Source of the DNA: Beijerinckiaceae bacterium
GTDB taxonomy: Bacteria; Pseudomonadota; Alphaproteobacteria; Rhizobiales; Beijerinckiaceae
Assembly: GCA_947478405.1 (NCBI GenBank)
Contig: CANJVX010000011.1
Coordinates: forward strand, 1-64,000
DNA length: 64,000 nucleotides
Reading direction: 5' to 3'
The notes below the pieces were generated by a model. It saw only the letters and a list, made by a program, of their open reading frames with translations, searched no databases and was not told the origin of the DNA. This document shows, in pieces, positions 62,843-64,000 of this stretch (position 1 is the first letter of the stretch; each line of letters starts with the position of its first letter). The position numbers were made by a program, and so were the translations under genes.

Positions 62843-63901
62843 ATGAAAACCATTTACCTGACCCTGCAGCAGGGGGAGCACCTCGCCTGCTGGCGCCTCA
62901 CACTTCCAAGGCTCGCCGTCTGCGGCCTCGCACTTGTGGGTGGCCTCGGCATAACCCTCTTCCCCGGCATCCCCGCAGATCCGCAGACGCTCGAACAAGC
63001 CAAGCGCCGAATGGGCATTCTGCAGGCCGAGCTTGAACGCGCCACAAGCCAGCAAGCCATGACGGCTGATCTTCTGAATGGAAAATTGGCTGAAGCACAG
63101 AAAAGGCTAGCCCGCCTGGAAAGTCAGGGCCAAGCCCTGAACCAGCTTTCCCCCAACCGGCCGGCACCGGTTCGGCTACGTTTGCTCGAAGAAGCGATGG
63201 ATCGGCATGAGCGCCAGCAAATCAACGAACTGACAACCCTCGCCGACGACCGACGAAACGAGGCGATCCGAATCGACAAGGCACTGGCGGAGGCTCGCAT
63301 CAGCCTGCCTGAATTGCCGACCGTCTCTTCCGACGCCGGCGGCCCCTTTATTCCGCTCGCCGCAGCTTTTTCCGGCCTTTTCGCAGACCGGCTCGCAGGC
63401 GCCGAGCCTTGGCTCATGCGCCATGCCCATCTGACCGAACATTTGCCCAACTTGCCGCTGCGCGCGCCTTTCTCGGGACGCCTCGAAATTTCCTCCGGCT
63501 TTGGTGCCAGAGCCGACCCCTTTCACGGCCGTGCGGCCTGGCATAGCGGGATTGATCTGCGCAGCGACGCCGGCTCCCAAGTACTGGCAACCGGCGCTGG
63601 AAACGTGACCGCCACAGGCTGGAATGGCGCTTATGGCCTGTCCGTGGACATCGACCACGGAAATGGGCTCTCGACCCGCTATGCCCATCTCTCCCGCCTC
63701 TTGGTGCGCGAGGGCGAACGCGTCGACGCGCTCCAGCCCATTGCACTGTCAGGCGCAAGCGGGCGCACAAAAGGCGCGCATCTCCATTACGAATTACGCG
63801 TCGATGGCGAGGCAACCGATCCCAGGCGCCTGTTCAAGGCCGGAGAAAAAATCGGGCTCTTGCCTATAGCGTCCTCACGCATGCGTGAGGCTGCACAATA
63901 A
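62843..63901 (+). CDS. M23-family metallopeptidase (LytM/NlpD-like)
   Basis: Cell-wall-associated protein of about 352 residues. A membrane anchor or signal helix (LAVCGLALVGGLGITLFPGI) is followed by a coiled-coil region (about residues 50-150, LNGKLAEAQKRLARLESQG) and a C-terminal M23 domain. Zinc ligands are seen in AWHSGIDLRSD (His and Asp) and HLHYELRVDG (second H-x-H). Such proteins cut peptide cross-links in peptidoglycan or activate amidases. The ATG at 62843 is chosen; the track starts at the TTG just before. Confidence 0.9.
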   Translation: MKTIYLTLQQGEHLACWRLTLPRLAVCGLALVGGLGITLFPGIPADPQTLEQAKRRMGILQAELERATSQQAMTADLLNGKLAEAQKRLARLESQGQALNQLSPNRPAPVRLRLLEEAMDRHERQQINELTTLADDRRNEAIRIDKALAEARISLPELPTVSSDAGGPFIPLAAAFSGLFADRLAGAEPWLMRHAHLTEHLPNLPLRAPFSGRLEISSGFGARADPFHGRAAWHSGIDLRSDAGSQVLATGAGNVTATGWNGAYGLSVDIDHGNGLSTRYAHLSRLLVREGERVDALQPIALSGASGRTKGAHLHYELRVDGEATDPRRLFKAGEKIGLLPIASSRMREAAQ

Positions 63902-64000
63902 AAATGCAGGGCGGCAACAAGCGCACAGCCCTAAGTCATTTCCTGTCAAAAAAAGCTGCAGATTTTGAACTTGCCTAAGAGATGCTCAGGCACAGACGTC
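63902..64000. other. Right edge, no gene seen
   Basis: Short non-coding end with a CACAGCCCTAAGTC motif (63924-63937) that also occurs 23 bases before the RhlE gene. The next gene start is beyond the window. Confidence 0.4.

Overview
The window reads as a chromosomal segment of an alphaproteobacterium, most likely of the order Hyphomicrobiales (Rhizobiales). The evidence is the combination of an ExoR-like periplasmic regulator, the block pcm-tolC-popZ-valS, a suf operon preceded by an Irr-type iron control element, a ChrR-type cupin regulator, an HWE histidine kinase and a family of REP-like hairpins with arms of the type 'GCGAGCG-AGCGAAGCAATC'. I do not name a genus. There are no insertion sequences, phage genes or CRISPR arrays, and most of the content is core genome.

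Layout. 1-3.0 kb (-): a nucleoside/sugar-type ABC transporter (permease cut by the window edge, double ATPase) coupled to a quinone oxidoreductase. 3.2-8.4 kb: SulP transporter, UbiH-type hydroxylase, two tiny coupled membrane ORFs, a HerA-like ATPase and ExoR. 8.7-15.9 kb (-): valS, popZ, tolC, pcm, a duplicated-motif secreted protein and a BTLCP-type transglutaminase-like protease. 16.2-19.6 kb (+): EcsC-like protein, HWE sensor kinase, then tRNA-Asn (-) and tRNA-Cys (+).

19.7-27.5 kb is the most interesting part. It has photolyase, a COG2907-type FAD oxidoreductase, DUF1365, a Cfa-like lipid methyltransferase and a GPH-type transporter on the + strand, with a ChrR-like regulator and an SDR enzyme converging on them. 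This resembles the singlet-oxygen/furan-fatty-acid regulon controlled by RpoE-ChrR in other alphaproteobacteria. Here, however, chrR has no sigma gene beside it and its N-terminal zinc motif has lost its cysteines. A TGATCC-N18-TAA promoter candidate lies in front of chrR.

27.6-36.8 kb (+): cysK-sseA (sulfur), glnB-glnA (nitrogen) with a strong terminator, a baeRF/'translational machinery' protein, a small cytochrome c, parE and an RhlE-type RNA helicase. 36.8-42.8 kb: a likely accessory catabolic set with two related TctC/Bug binding proteins, a dihydroxyphthalate-decarboxylase/periplasmic-binding-fold protein, a luciferase-like monooxygenase and a MetE-C-like methyltransferase. 42.8-46.4 kb (-): a four-gene envelope operon (GT39/ArnT-like, PAP2, GT2, LAB_N) that probably decorates lipid A or another lipid-linked glycan. 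46.5-54.3 kb (-): hydrolase and the complete SUF iron-sulfur operon (nifS/iscS-like, sufBCDS, sufT, sufA) under an Irr-box candidate. 54.5-63.9 kb: hydrolase, anmK, tyrS, two peroxiredoxins, a large AsmA-like protein and an M23 peptidase.

All assignments are from reading motifs and context. No database search was run.
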